DNA of 64,000 nucleotides. Origin: Flavobacteriales bacterium. Lineage in GTDB: Bacteria > Bacteroidota > Bacteroidia > Flavobacteriales_F > PHOS-HE28. The stretch lies in NCBI GenBank assembly GCA_016699575.1, contig CP064979.1, positions 2,046,001-2,110,000 of the forward strand. Direction: 5' to 3'. Under the pieces are notes generated by a model that was not told the DNA's origin, ran no database searches, and worked only from the letters and a program-made list of their open reading frames with translations. How positions within the stretch are numbered: the stretch's first letter is position 1; each line of letters starts with the position of its first letter. Shown one piece after another: positions 54,103 through 62,535 of the stretch. Position numbers and translations under genes: made by a program.

Positions 54103-54843
54103 ATGATCCGGGCGCTGATCGTGGACGACGACCAATTGGCGCGCAGCAACCTGCGCGGCTTGTTGGCCGAGGCGCACAAGGATGTGCAGGTGGTCGGTGA
54201 GACCGACAACATCGCCGACGCCGAAGGGCGCATCGCTGAGCTGTCGCCCTCGCTGGTCTTCCTGGACGTGGAGATGCCCGGCGGAAGCGGCTTCGACCTG
54301 TTGCGCAAGCTGGGCCGCTGGGACTTCGAGGTGATCTTCGTCACCGGGCACCAGCGCTACGCCATCGAGGCCATCCGGTTCAGCGCGCTCGACTACCTGC
54401 CGAAGCCCGCGGACCCGCAGGAATTGGCCGCCGCGCTGGAGCGGTTCAAGCAGCGCCGGGAGCCGCCCACGGTACGTGCGCAAGTGCAGGAACAGTTCAT
54501 CGCCAACATCGCACAACCCGCGCCATCCGGTTTCAAGCTCACGCTGCACCAAGGTGATGCCACCTGGTTCGTTGCCCCGGCAGAGGTGCGCCGTTGCGAT
54601 GCCGACAGCAACTACACGCGCATCACGTTGCAGGATGGGCGCCGCTTCATCATGGCGCGAACGCTCATGGACTTCGAGGAGATGCTGACGCCCTTCGGCT
54701 TCCTTCGGCTGAGCCGGCATGCGCTGGTAGCGCGCAGGATCGTGACGCACGTCAGCGCGAACGCCGCCGTGCTCGATGATGGCGAGCATGTGCCCGTAAG
54801 CCGCCGACGCATGGGCGAACTGAAGGAGAAACTGGCGGGGTGA
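54103..54843 (+). CDS. LytTR-family response regulator (copy 2)
   Basis: The protein has 246 residues. The receiver domain has VDDDQ and phospho-acceptor Asp55 in FLDVEMPGGSGFDLL, with Lys in YLPKP. The LytTR domain (about 145-245) reads ADSNYTRITLQDGRRF and FLRLSRHALVARRIV. It is paralogous to the regulator at 10096 and pairs with the kinase just upstream. A run of eight A follows directly after the coding sequence. Confidence 0.93.
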   Translation: MIRALIVDDDQLARSNLRGLLAEAHKDVQVVGETDNIADAEGRIAELSPSLVFLDVEMPGGSGFDLLRKLGRWDFEVIFVTGHQRYAIEAIRFSALDYLPKPADPQELAAALERFKQRREPPTVRAQVQEQFIANIAQPAPSGFKLTLHQGDATWFVAPAEVRRCDADSNYTRITLQDGRRFIMARTLMDFEEMLTPFGFLRLSRHALVARRIVTHVSANAAVLDDGEHVPVSRRRMGELKEKLAG

Positions 54844-54870
54844 AAAAAAACACAGGGACGGGCTCGCGGC

Positions 54871-55272
54871 TCACTTCGCCCGCATCCTGTTCCCCTTCGC
54901 CTCGTGTGTGAGCTCGCACAAACCCAACGCTTCCATCAGCGGCGGCAGGTACACACCGAAGCGCCCGCGCAGGCCCTTCTTCAGGCCGTACCAGCCTTTC
55001 ACGGGGTTCTTCTCGCTGCGGCCCCAGGCTTCTACGGTGCCTTCCTTGGCGGGCTTCTGTTCATCCGCTCCACCGAGGTCCATCCAGTCGCCGTGTTTCT
55101 TCAGCATCGTATGCAGGTCGTTGATGCACCGGATGTCGTAGAGCAGCACGGTCTTACCGACAGTGCAGACCAGTACTTCCGTGCCATCCTTCTCCTCGAC
55201 GTGCATCGTGTATTCGGAAGTGCCGGGCGGGGTCTTCAGTTTCCAAGGCTTGTCTTTGGTGCGCTTTTCCAT
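54871..55272 (-). CDS. Conserved hypothetical protein (DUF6855-like)
   Basis: The protein has 133 residues, starting at 55272 (MEKRTKDKPWKLKTPPGTSE). An upstream in-frame ATG would overlap the promoter region of the divergent reductase gene. Conserved-looking blocks are LVCTVGKTVLLYDIRCINDL, KHGDWMDLGGADEQKP, and GWYGLKKGLRGRFGVYLPPL near the C-terminus. I recall such a pattern from a small uncharacterised family (DUF6855), but the match is from memory. It is soluble and basic at the C-terminus, with no leader. Function unknown. Confidence 0.65.
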   Translation of the reverse strand: MEKRTKDKPWKLKTPPGTSEYTMHVEEKDGTEVLVCTVGKTVLLYDIRCINDLHTMLKKHGDWMDLGGADEQKPAKEGTVEAWGRSEKNPVKGWYGLKKGLRGRFGVYLPPLMEALGLCELTHEAKGNRMRAK

Positions 55273-55411
55273 GGCGTTCGTTCGGAGTGTCGAAGATGCA
55301 GCGGAACGATCATACACAGGAGCGGACAATGACGACCGGTTGGTTTGATGCTCCGTTGAGGAGATGACTGCTGCACACTGGACCGAACCAAGAACAACGG
55401 ATCTTCGCACC

Positions 55412-56398
55412 ATGACCATGCGCTACCGCCGCCTCGGCAACGCCGGCCTTCAGCTCTCCGAACTCTCACTGGGCTCTTGGCTCACGTTCGGCAAACAGAT
55501 CACCGACGATACCGCCGAGGCGCTGATGAAGCTCGCCTATGATAACGGCATCAACTTCTTCGACAACGCCGAGATCTACTCCAAGGGTGAAAGCGAGCGG
55601 GTGATGGGCCGTATCCTGAAGAAGATGGAATGGCCGCGCGACACATGGACGGTGAGCAGCAAAGTGTTCTTCGGCGCTGGTGGTAAACTGCCCACGCAGC
55701 TCGGTCTTCACCGCAAGCATGTGGTGGAAGCCTGTCATGATGCTTTGAAGCGCTTACAGGTGGACTACCTCGACCTCTATTTCTGCCACCGCCCTGATCC
55801 GAACACACCCATCGCCGAAACGGTGTGGACCATGCACCAACTGATCATGCAGGGCAAAGTGATGTACTGGGGCACCAGCGAATGGAGCGCGAAGGAGATC
55901 ACGGAAGCACATGCCGTCGCGGAGAAGCACCACCTCATCGCACCGGTGATGGAGCAGCCGCAGTACAACATGTTCCACCGGGCGAAAGTGGAGGAGGAGT
56001 TCGCGCCGCTCTACGATACCGTAGGCCTGGGCACCACCATCTGGAGCCCGCTCGCCAGCGGTATCCTCAGCGGCAAACACACGCTGGAAGGCGACGCTTC
56101 ATCACGCCTGCGCATGGCCGGGCTGGAATGGTTGAAGGAGCGCGAGCTGAACGAGGCCCGCTTGAAGAAGGTTGAGGAGTTGAAGTCCATCGCGACGGAC
56201 CTCGGCTTGTCGTTACCGGTGTTCGCCATCGCATGGTGCTTGAAGAACGCGCGCGTGAGCACGGTAATGCTCGGAGCGAGCAAGACGGGTCAGCTCGAAG
56301 AGAACCTCAAGGCCGTGGATGCGCAGGACCTGTTCACGCCCGAGGTGATGAAGCGTGTGGAACTCGCGATCGCCGACGAAAAGCTCAGCACATGGTGA
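55412..56398 (+). CDS. Aldo/keto reductase (Kv-beta-like)
   Basis: The protein has 328 residues, starting MTMRYRRLGNAGLQLSELSL; the second ATG, two codons on, is equally possible. The AKR tetrad is visible: Asp in NFFDNAEIYSKGESE with Tyr in the same motif, Lys in WTVSSKVFFG, and His in YLDLYFCHRPDPNTP. The C-terminal NADPH-binding block is present (TVMLGASKTGQLEENLKAV). The length and the opening resemble the potassium-channel beta-subunit/YghZ branch. It reduces carbonyl compounds with NADPH; the substrate is unknown. The downstream lipoprotein gene overlaps its end by 7 bp. Confidence 0.9.
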   Translation: MTMRYRRLGNAGLQLSELSLGSWLTFGKQITDDTAEALMKLAYDNGINFFDNAEIYSKGESERVMGRILKKMEWPRDTWTVSSKVFFGAGGKLPTQLGLHRKHVVEACHDALKRLQVDYLDLYFCHRPDPNTPIAETVWTMHQLIMQGKVMYWGTSEWSAKEITEAHAVAEKHHLIAPVMEQPQYNMFHRAKVEEEFAPLYDTVGLGTTIWSPLASGILSGKHTLEGDASSRLRMAGLEWLKERELNEARLKKVEELKSIATDLGLSLPVFAIAWCLKNARVSTVMLGASKTGQLEENLKAVDAQDLFTPEVMKRVELAIADEKLSTW

Positions 56399-56967
56399 AT
56401 CAGCTGACGTTGGCTACCGCATTGGTGCTAACCGCGTGCAGTGCACCGGACAGCCCGATGACCGATGCGACCGAAGCAGATGCGTTGGGCGGTAAAGCGC
56501 GCGATACCGCGACCATCACGGCTCCCGCGAGTTTGCCTCCAACACCTTGGTTGGTGCCGGATACCACGCGGTGGTCATCGTACTGGTGGACGACCTACCG
56601 CGACACCACGGGAACGCTCGCCATGCGCAAGGCCGACCTGGATGGAGATGGTGCGGTGGATAGGGCGGTGGTGGTCGAGGGGTCGGGCAGGGGGCCGGGA
56701 GGTGTGCAGGGGATATGGGTCGATCGGGCCAGCGGCGCGGACACAGTGCTGGTGATCGAAGGCGGCGATGCGGAGCTGGACTCCATCGGCTTCGGGCTAC
56801 TGATCTGGTCAGCGGGCGATATCGATCATCTGGGCAGCGATGCGGAGGAGATCCCGTCACCGTTCCGTTCGGAACATCCGGTGTTGACAGTGATCTACTT
56901 CGAGAAATCGGCGGTGACCTACGTTTGGAAGGAATGCCGCTTCGTTCCGGTATGGACCGGGGATTGA
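56392..56967 (+). CDS. Small lipoprotein of unknown function
   Basis: The protein has 191 residues. The start at 56392 gives MVNQLTLATALVLTAC, a lipoprotein leader with lipobox VLTAC. A short Ala/Thr-rich linker is followed by a compact domain with RKADLDGDGAVDRAVVVEGS, which resembles an EF-hand-like or FG-GAP calcium loop, then WVDRASGADTVLVIEGG and VLTVIYFEKSAVTYVWKEC. No family was recognised. It overlaps the reductase gene by 7 bp and is probably translationally coupled to it. Confidence 0.7.
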   Translation: MVNQLTLATALVLTACSAPDSPMTDATEADALGGKARDTATITAPASLPPTPWLVPDTTRWSSYWWTTYRDTTGTLAMRKADLDGDGAVDRAVVVEGSGRGPGGVQGIWVDRASGADTVLVIEGGDAELDSIGFGLLIWSAGDIDHLGSDAEEIPSPFRSEHPVLTVIYFEKSAVTYVWKECRFVPVWTGD

Positions 56968-57247
56968 GCCTGCCCCGCAGATTGCCGAAGAGCGTGGAGA
57001 GGTCGTCGGCAGGAGAGAAGCAGGGCACATGGTAGGACGTCCCTCGCGGATTTGATGGTTGGCATTGCTGAACGTCTCCCCATCGTATCATCGCTTCAAC
57101 CCGTTATGGATGGTGAGTTATGGCCCCTGATGAGGCAAAAGCACTGACACTACAAGTGTCTAACCGCTCGTCACAGTCCGTTCGGCTACGCACATTCTTG
57201 CCCGTGCTAAGACCTACAACCTAGAACCTTGCGGAACCCTTGTTGCC

Positions 57248-58495
57248 ATGGACCGAGCCATTGATCGCAGACCCGCCCGCAGAAAGCGCATGATCGCACT
57301 GGGGTGCGTTGGTGGTCTTGCTTTGGTAGCCGTGGTGTTCTGGGGTAGTTCGTTAACCACCAGCAAGGTGCGCATCGAGGCGGAGAAGGTGACGGTGGCC
57401 ACTGTCGAGTCCGGCTTGTTCAAGGAGTTCATCCCGGTGACGGGTACCGTTCAGCCGTTGCAAACGGTCTTCTTGGACGCGTTGGAAGGGGGCACCGTCA
57501 AACAGCGGTTCGTTGAGGACGGAAGTATGGTTGTCGCCGGCCAGCCCATCATCGAATTGGGCAATCCGCAGTTGCAGATGGATGCCATCAACCGCGAGGC
57601 GCAATTGCTCGACCAGCAGAACAATTTGCGCAACACCCGTCTGGCCATGGACCAGCAGACCACGAGGCTGCGCGACGAATTGCTGAACCTCGAGAAGGAC
57701 CTCAAGCGCCTCGAGCGCGAAGCAAGGCTTGATGACCGGCTGGTAAAGGACTCGCTTCTGGCGCACAACACCTTCCTGGCGAACAAGGAGAACCTGGAAT
57801 ACATGCGCGCCAAGCGTCGGCTAGTGGCTGACAACGTGCGCAGCGATTCGCTGTTCCGGCTCACCCAGCTCGGCTCCATCACAAGCAACCTCGACCTCAT
57901 TCAGCAGAACCTGCGCTTCTTGCGCGAGAACCTGCAGAACCTGGTGGTGAAGGCCCCCATCGCCGGGCAGCTCAGCGGATTGAACGTCGAGATAGGACAG
58001 ACCAAGCAGCGCGGTGAGCGGATCGCGCAGATCGACGTCCTGAACGGTTTCAAGGTGCGGGCGCGGATCCCCGAGCATTACGTGAGCCGTGTGGTTGCTG
58101 GTCTGCAAGGAACCTTCACGCATGCCGGTGCGGAACACACCATACGGATCTTCAAGGTTTACCCCGAGGTAAGCAATGGCGAGTTCGATGTCGACTTGCG
58201 GTTCACGGGCGATGAGGCTGGAAGCATGCGGCGTGGCCAGACGTTCCAGGTCCGGTTGCAATTGAGCGAGGATCAACAAGCCGTCATGCTGCCACGTGGA
58301 CCGTTCTTCCAGGACACGGGCGGTCAGTGGGTGTACGTGGTTGCGGCCGACGGGAAAGCGGTGAAACGGGAAGTGGTGCTCGGCCGCCAGAACCCGGACA
58401 TGTATGAAGTGCTGGAAGGCCTGCAGTCCGGCGACCGTGTCGTGACCAGTCGCTATGCGATGTTCAATGACGCGGATGAGTTGATCCTGGAGTGA
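57248..58495 (+). CDS. HlyD/RND-type periplasmic adaptor (membrane-anchored)
   Basis: The protein has 415 residues. The N-terminus has one transmembrane anchor (MIALGCVGGLALVAVVFWG) rather than a lipobox. A lipoyl half (IPVTGTVQPLQTVFLDALEG) is followed by a long coiled coil (about 110-230), the second lipoyl half (LVVKAPIAGQLSGLNVEIGQ), a beta-barrel and a membrane-proximal domain. It is followed 48 bp later by an ABC ATPase gene. No permease follows, although this class of adaptor normally works with MacB-like permeases. Confidence 0.88.
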   Translation: MDRAIDRRPARRKRMIALGCVGGLALVAVVFWGSSLTTSKVRIEAEKVTVATVESGLFKEFIPVTGTVQPLQTVFLDALEGGTVKQRFVEDGSMVVAGQPIIELGNPQLQMDAINREAQLLDQQNNLRNTRLAMDQQTTRLRDELLNLEKDLKRLEREARLDDRLVKDSLLAHNTFLANKENLEYMRAKRRLVADNVRSDSLFRLTQLGSITSNLDLIQQNLRFLRENLQNLVVKAPIAGQLSGLNVEIGQTKQRGERIAQIDVLNGFKVRARIPEHYVSRVVAGLQGTFTHAGAEHTIRIFKVYPEVSNGEFDVDLRFTGDEAGSMRRGQTFQVRLQLSEDQQAVMLPRGPFFQDTGGQWVYVVAADGKAVKREVVLGRQNPDMYEVLEGLQSGDRVVTSRYAMFNDADELILE

Positions 58496-58543
58496 TGCCT
58501 GCGAATGCAGCACCAAAATGCAAAACCACAACCTTACCCTACC

Positions 58544-59227
58544 ATGAGCCTCCTGAAAACGATCGACCTGTGCAAGGTTTACCGCACCGACACGGTGGAA
58601 ACCACCGCACTGAACAACGTGAGCATCGACATCGCGCAAGGCGAGTTCGTGGCCATCATGGGACCGAGCGGTTGCGGCAAATCCACGCTCCTCAACATCA
58701 TCGGTTTGCTCGATGCCCCGAGCACCGGCAGCTATGCGGTGAACGGAGAGGACGTCAGTGGGTACAATGAGCGCAAACGTGCCGAGGTGCGCAAGAACAC
58801 CATCGGTTTCGTTTTCCAGAGCTTCAACCTTATCGATGAGCTCACCGTGGCGGAGAACATCGAGCTGCCGCTGATCTACACGAACATGGGCAAAGCAGAG
58901 CGTGAACAATGCGTTGCGGAGGCCATGGACCGCATGAACATCGCGCACAGGGCGAAGCACTTCCCGCAACAACTGAGCGGTGGGCAGCAGCAACGTGTGG
59001 CGATCGCAAGAGCGGTGGTGAACAAGCCGAAACTGATACTGGCCGATGAGCCCACCGGCAACCTGGACAGTGCGCATGGCGAAGAAGTCATGAACCTGCT
59101 GTCTGAACTGAACAAGGCAGGCACCACGGTCATCATCGTTACGCACAGCCTGCGCGATGCGGGTTACGCAAAGCGCACCGTCAACCTGCTCGATGGCAAA
59201 GTGGTGACCACGGGCGTGCATGCCTGA
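58544..59227 (+). CDS. MacB/LolD-type ABC transporter ATPase
   Basis: The protein has 227 residues. The start at 58544 (MSLLKTIDLCKVYRTDTVET) excludes a short upstream extension without homology. All motifs are present: Walker A GPSGCGKST, Q-loop FVFQSFNLIDELTVAENI, signature LSGGQQQRVAIARAV, Walker B LILADEPTGNLD, and H-loop IIVTHSLRDA. It pairs with the adaptor upstream; its permease partner must be encoded elsewhere, because dnaE converges 56 bp downstream. Confidence 0.93.
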   Translation: MSLLKTIDLCKVYRTDTVETTALNNVSIDIAQGEFVAIMGPSGCGKSTLLNIIGLLDAPSTGSYAVNGEDVSGYNERKRAEVRKNTIGFVFQSFNLIDELTVAENIELPLIYTNMGKAEREQCVAEAMDRMNIAHRAKHFPQQLSGGQQQRVAIARAVVNKPKLILADEPTGNLDSAHGEEVMNLLSELNKAGTTVIIVTHSLRDAGYAKRTVNLLDGKVVTTGVHA

Positions 59228-59283
59228 CCGGTCGGGTCCGATGGCATGGACGGGGGAAACCCTGGCCCGGGAACGGGACTCGA

Positions 59284-62200
59284 TCACTTCTCCCCATACC
59301 GCGGATCCGGCTTCCACGGCAGCTTCTCGAACCGTTCCGTGCGAAGTGCCGCGTGGCCGAACTCCTCCTCCACCACTCCGGTGAACCGGTACACGCCGCG
59401 CCCGCGGAACGGAAAGCGAGTGGCCACCTGCGGGAACTGCGTGCTGTCCCAGAAATCGCCGGCCGGATCGATGAAGGAGCCGAAGGTCATGCGCTGGCCG
59501 TAGTGCGTGTCGGTGCTCTTTACGTGGATCAGATAGCCGAGCATCGTCACGCGCTTGCCGATGTGCTGGTGCATGTCGCGCTTGAGGATGAAAGGGGGTG
59601 AAGAAGTGAATGGTGGATGGGAGTTGGTGAACGGGACTGGCGGCGAGCGCCTCTTCCGTTCGCTGTTCACCATCTCCCGTTCACCGGACCCCACCAGCGT
59701 GAACGGATCGCAGAGGGGGAAGCCCAGCAGCTCCAGCTCGTCGTAGGCATCGGCCAAGGGGTAGTGCAGCAGCTCGGGCAATCGAGGCTCTTCCACTTTC
59801 GTGATGAAGAGGTCGCCAGTACTGCTCACCATGGCGGGGCGGTGCAGGAGCGCAATGTCCCACAGCAGGTGCGGCTTGCTGCGCCCGGTGAAGCGCAAGG
59901 CGCCCACGCGTGCGAGGATGCGCGCCTGTTCCACCGCGAGCGGAACGCGTTTCAAGAGATCCTGTAGATCGGCATAGGGGCCGTGGCGGCGGCGTTCGTG
60001 CAGGATCAGCTGCACGGTCTCGCTCTCGAGACTTTTGATATTGGAGAGGCCTAGGAAGATGCAGGAGGTGATAGGTGATGAGCGGCGAGTGGCGAGTGGC
60101 GGCTGCGTGGGCAGACGCGCCACGCGCCGCTCATCACTCACCACTTTGTGAAGTGAACAAAGCTCTTCGCTGGTATTGACGCACGGCGCCTCGATCACGG
60201 CCCCGGCGCGCTTCGCCTCGTGCAGGTAGAACTCGGTGTGGTAGAAGCCTCCGAAGTTGTTGGCCACGCCCACGAGGAACTCGAGCGGATGGTGCGCCTT
60301 CAGATAGAGGCTCTGGTAGCTCTCCACCGCATAGCTGGCGCTGTGGCCCTTCGCGAAGCTGAAGCTGGCGAAGCTTTGGATCTGCCGCCAGATCTCCTCG
60401 GGCTCACCTTCCGGATACCCGCTGACCTTGCAATTGGCGAAGAACTTCTGCTCCACCACCTTGAACTCCGGCCGGTCGCGGTAGCGGATGTTCATGCCAC
60501 GGCGCACTTGGTCGGCGTCCGATACGTCCAGCCCGCCGTACTGCATCACCACCTTGATCACGTCCTCCTGGTACACCATCACGCCATAGGTCTCGGGCAT
60601 GATCTCCAGCAAGCGCTTCGGAGCCTGCTTGCGGCGCTCGGGATCGTGGTGCCGCAGCAGGTACTCGCGCATCATACCGCTCTCGGCCACGCCGGGCCGT
60701 ATAATGCTGCTGGCCGCGACCAGTCCAAGGTAATCGTCCACCTTGAGCTTCTTCAGCAGCATGCGCATGGCCGGGCTCTCCACATAGAAGCAGCCGATGG
60801 TGTTGCCCGTCCTGATGAGCTCCTTGATCGCTGGATCCTGCTTGAAGCGAGGAATATCATGGATGTCGATCGGGCTGCCTTTCTTCTCCAGGATCTCCAC
60901 CGCCTCGCGGATGTGCCCCAACCCGCGCTGGCTGAGCAGATCGAACTTGTGCAGGCCGAGGTCCTCGGCCTCCAGCATGCTGAACTGTGTGACCGGGAAT
61001 CCCTTCGGTGGCCGGTGCAGCGCAGTGAAGTGGGTCACGGGTTTCTCGGTGATGACGATGCCGCCTGCATGGATCCCCAGATGATGCGGCATACCGATGA
61101 GATGCTGTCCGTACTTGATCACGGCTTGGGCGACCCTGTCGAGTTCTCTTTTCGCGCCATCGGGCACACGCCGTTGATCGCGGTAGTAGCTGCTGTCGCC
61201 CTCGCTCAACGCATCGATCTCGCCCGGTGGCAGTCCGACGGCCTTGCCCAGTTCGCGTATGGCGCCGCGCCACTGGAAAGTGGTGTAGGTGGCGATCTGC
61301 GCGGCGTGGATGCCTCTTGCATTGGCGCCCTGAGCGGAGCCGAAGGGGCCATTGTACTTGCCGAAGACGTACTTGAAGATCTCGTCCCGGTCCTTCCAAC
61401 TGAAGTCGATATCGAAGTCGGGGGGCTTCTTGCGCGCTGGATTGATGAAGCGTTCGAAATAGAGGTCGAGCTCCATCGGGTCCACATCAGTGATGCGGAG
61501 ACAATAGGCCACCAGGCTGTTCGCCCCGCTGCCGCGCCCCACATGGAAGAAGCCCCGACTCCGCGCGTAGTTGACGATGTCCTGGTTGATACGGAAGTAG
61601 CTGATGAAGCCCATCTCCTCGATCACCTTCAATTCGTAACGCATGCGATCGAGCACTGCCGGTTTAGCGTCCGGGTAGCGGTACCGCAGGCCCTCCAACG
61701 TGTCGCGGTGCAAGGCCTCGCGGTCCTCGGCCTCGGTCGCGCTGAAGGCCTTGCGCGTCTTGTCCGAGTTGTCGAAGGCGATGGTGCACTGCTTCAGCAA
61801 TCCTTCAGCGTTCGTGATGAGTTGCGGAAAGTCACGGTAGATGTGCCGCACTTCCTCTTCGTTCCGGAAGACCTCATCGGCTTGTGCCAGCTCATCTTGC
61901 GGCAACATGCTCACGACAGTGTTCTTTGCCACGGTGCGCAACAAGCGATGGGCATTGAAGTCGCGCTTGTGGCGGAAGGTCACCGGGAACAGGGCCACCA
62001 GGTCGTTCGGCCTGCGCGCCCATGGGCTGAAGGGCAATCGGGTGAGGTCGGACGGTTTGATGCCGACGCGCTCGTCCGGGCGGAGTTGTTGTGGTGCGTG
62101 GGTGAAAGGATAGATGAAGAACACCTCGTCCAACTCGGGTGCTCGTTCGGGTATCGCTTCATCGTGGAGCAGATGCTGGCTGAGCAGTTCGTTCAGCCGC

Positions 62201-62451
62201 TGGAAGCCTGCGTTGTTCCTGGCGATGCCCACATAGAGCAGCTTCGGCCCCCGCCGGAATTCGATGCCCGCGACAGGTCGCACACCGAAACGTTTCTCCG
62301 CGTCACGGACGAGATCGGGAATACCTGCCGTGCAATGGATATCGGTGAGCGCCAGGGTGCGCACGCCGTTCCGGGCGGCCTCTTCCAGCAGCGCCTCGGG
62401 CTTCATCACCCCGTACTTGAAGCTGAACCAGCTATGGCAATTGAGGTACAT
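59284..62451 (-). CDS. dnaE: DNA polymerase III alpha subunit, short second type, with two in-frame insertions
   Basis: The protein has 1055 residues. An N-terminal PHP domain (MYLNCHSWFSFKYGVMKPE, LALTDIHC) is followed by the Pol III palm with the catalytic PDFDIDFSWKDRD, GRGSGANSLVAYCLRITDVD, and the finger/thumb region. The helix-hairpin-helix part (YADLQDLLKRVPLAVEQARI) and an OB fold (HIGKRVTMLGYLIHVKS) end it. It is shorter than replicative DnaE (about 1150 or more), which fits the accessory type of Bacteroidota. Two low-complexity segments interrupt the C-terminal part: about residues 770-795 (RRVARLPTQPPLATRRS) and about 920-950 (RKRRSPPVPFTNSHPPFTSS). Both coincide with palindromes in the DNA. 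The role in repair or mutagenic synthesis is inference. Confidence 0.88.
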   Translation of the reverse strand: MYLNCHSWFSFKYGVMKPEALLEEAARNGVRTLALTDIHCTAGIPDLVRDAEKRFGVRPVAGIEFRRGPKLLYVGIARNNAGFQRLNELLSQHLLHDEAIPERAPELDEVFFIYPFTHAPQQLRPDERVGIKPSDLTRLPFSPWARRPNDLVALFPVTFRHKRDFNAHRLLRTVAKNTVVSMLPQDELAQADEVFRNEEEVRHIYRDFPQLITNAEGLLKQCTIAFDNSDKTRKAFSATEAEDREALHRDTLEGLRYRYPDAKPAVLDRMRYELKVIEEMGFISYFRINQDIVNYARSRGFFHVGRGSGANSLVAYCLRITDVDPMELDLYFERFINPARKKPPDFDIDFSWKDRDEIFKYVFGKYNGPFGSAQGANARGIHAAQIATYTTFQWRGAIRELGKAVGLPPGEIDALSEGDSSYYRDQRRVPDGAKRELDRVAQAVIKYGQHLIGMPHHLGIHAGGIVITEKPVTHFTALHRPPKGFPVTQFSMLEAEDLGLHKFDLLSQRGLGHIREAVEILEKKGSPIDIHDIPRFKQDPAIKELIRTGNTIGCFYVESPAMRMLLKKLKVDDYLGLVAASSIIRPGVAESGMMREYLLRHHDPERRKQAPKRLLEIMPETYGVMVYQEDVIKVVMQYGGLDVSDADQVRRGMNIRYRDRPEFKVVEQKFFANCKVSGYPEGEPEEIWRQIQSFASFSFAKGHSASYAVESYQSLYLKAHHPLEFLVGVANNFGGFYHTEFYLHEAKRAGAVIEAPCVNTSEELCSLHKVVSDERRVARLPTQPPLATRRSSPITSCIFLGLSNIKSLESETVQLILHERRRHGPYADLQDLLKRVPLAVEQARILARVGALRFTGRSKPHLLWDIALLHRPAMVSSTGDLFITKVEEPRLPELLHYPLADAYDELELLGFPLCDPFTLVGSGEREMVNSERKRRSPPVPFTNSHPPFTSSPPFILKRDMHQHIGKRVTMLGYLIHVKSTDTHYGQRMTFGSFIDPAGDFWDSTQFPQVATRFPFRGRGVYRFTGVVEEEFGHAALRTERFEKLPWKPDPRYGEK
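59608..59690. repeat. Palindromic in-frame insertion in dnaE (element b)
   Basis: GGTGAACGGGA (59626-59636) and TCCCGTTCACC (59675-59685) are perfect 11-bp inverted repeats, with further partly complementary words between (GGTGGATGGGAG, TTCACCATCTCC). The segment encodes a low-complexity stretch that separates CDPFTLV from the OB-fold start, where related polymerases have only a few residues. Confidence 0.6.
60077..60135. repeat. Palindromic in-frame insertion in dnaE (element a)
   Basis: GATGAGCGGCGAGTGGCG (60077-60094) and CGCCACGCGCCGCTCATC (60118-60135) are inverted repeats with one mismatch in 18. The loop contains a GAGTGGC direct repeat. The segment encodes a basic low-complexity stretch between PCVNTSEEL and FLGLSNIKSLE, where related polymerases are short. 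Confidence 0.65.
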
Positions 62452-62535
62452 GGTTGATCGACGGATTCCGCGTCGATCGCGGGCCCTAGAATGTATGTAC
62501 GATCCGCACGCGGCGAAAACGGAACTTCGCGCCCG

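Noticed and set aside
54843..54850. Run of eight A after the LytTR gene as a minus-strand terminator for the gene ending at 54871
   Set aside because: The T-run exists on the minus strand, but no convincing stem precedes it.
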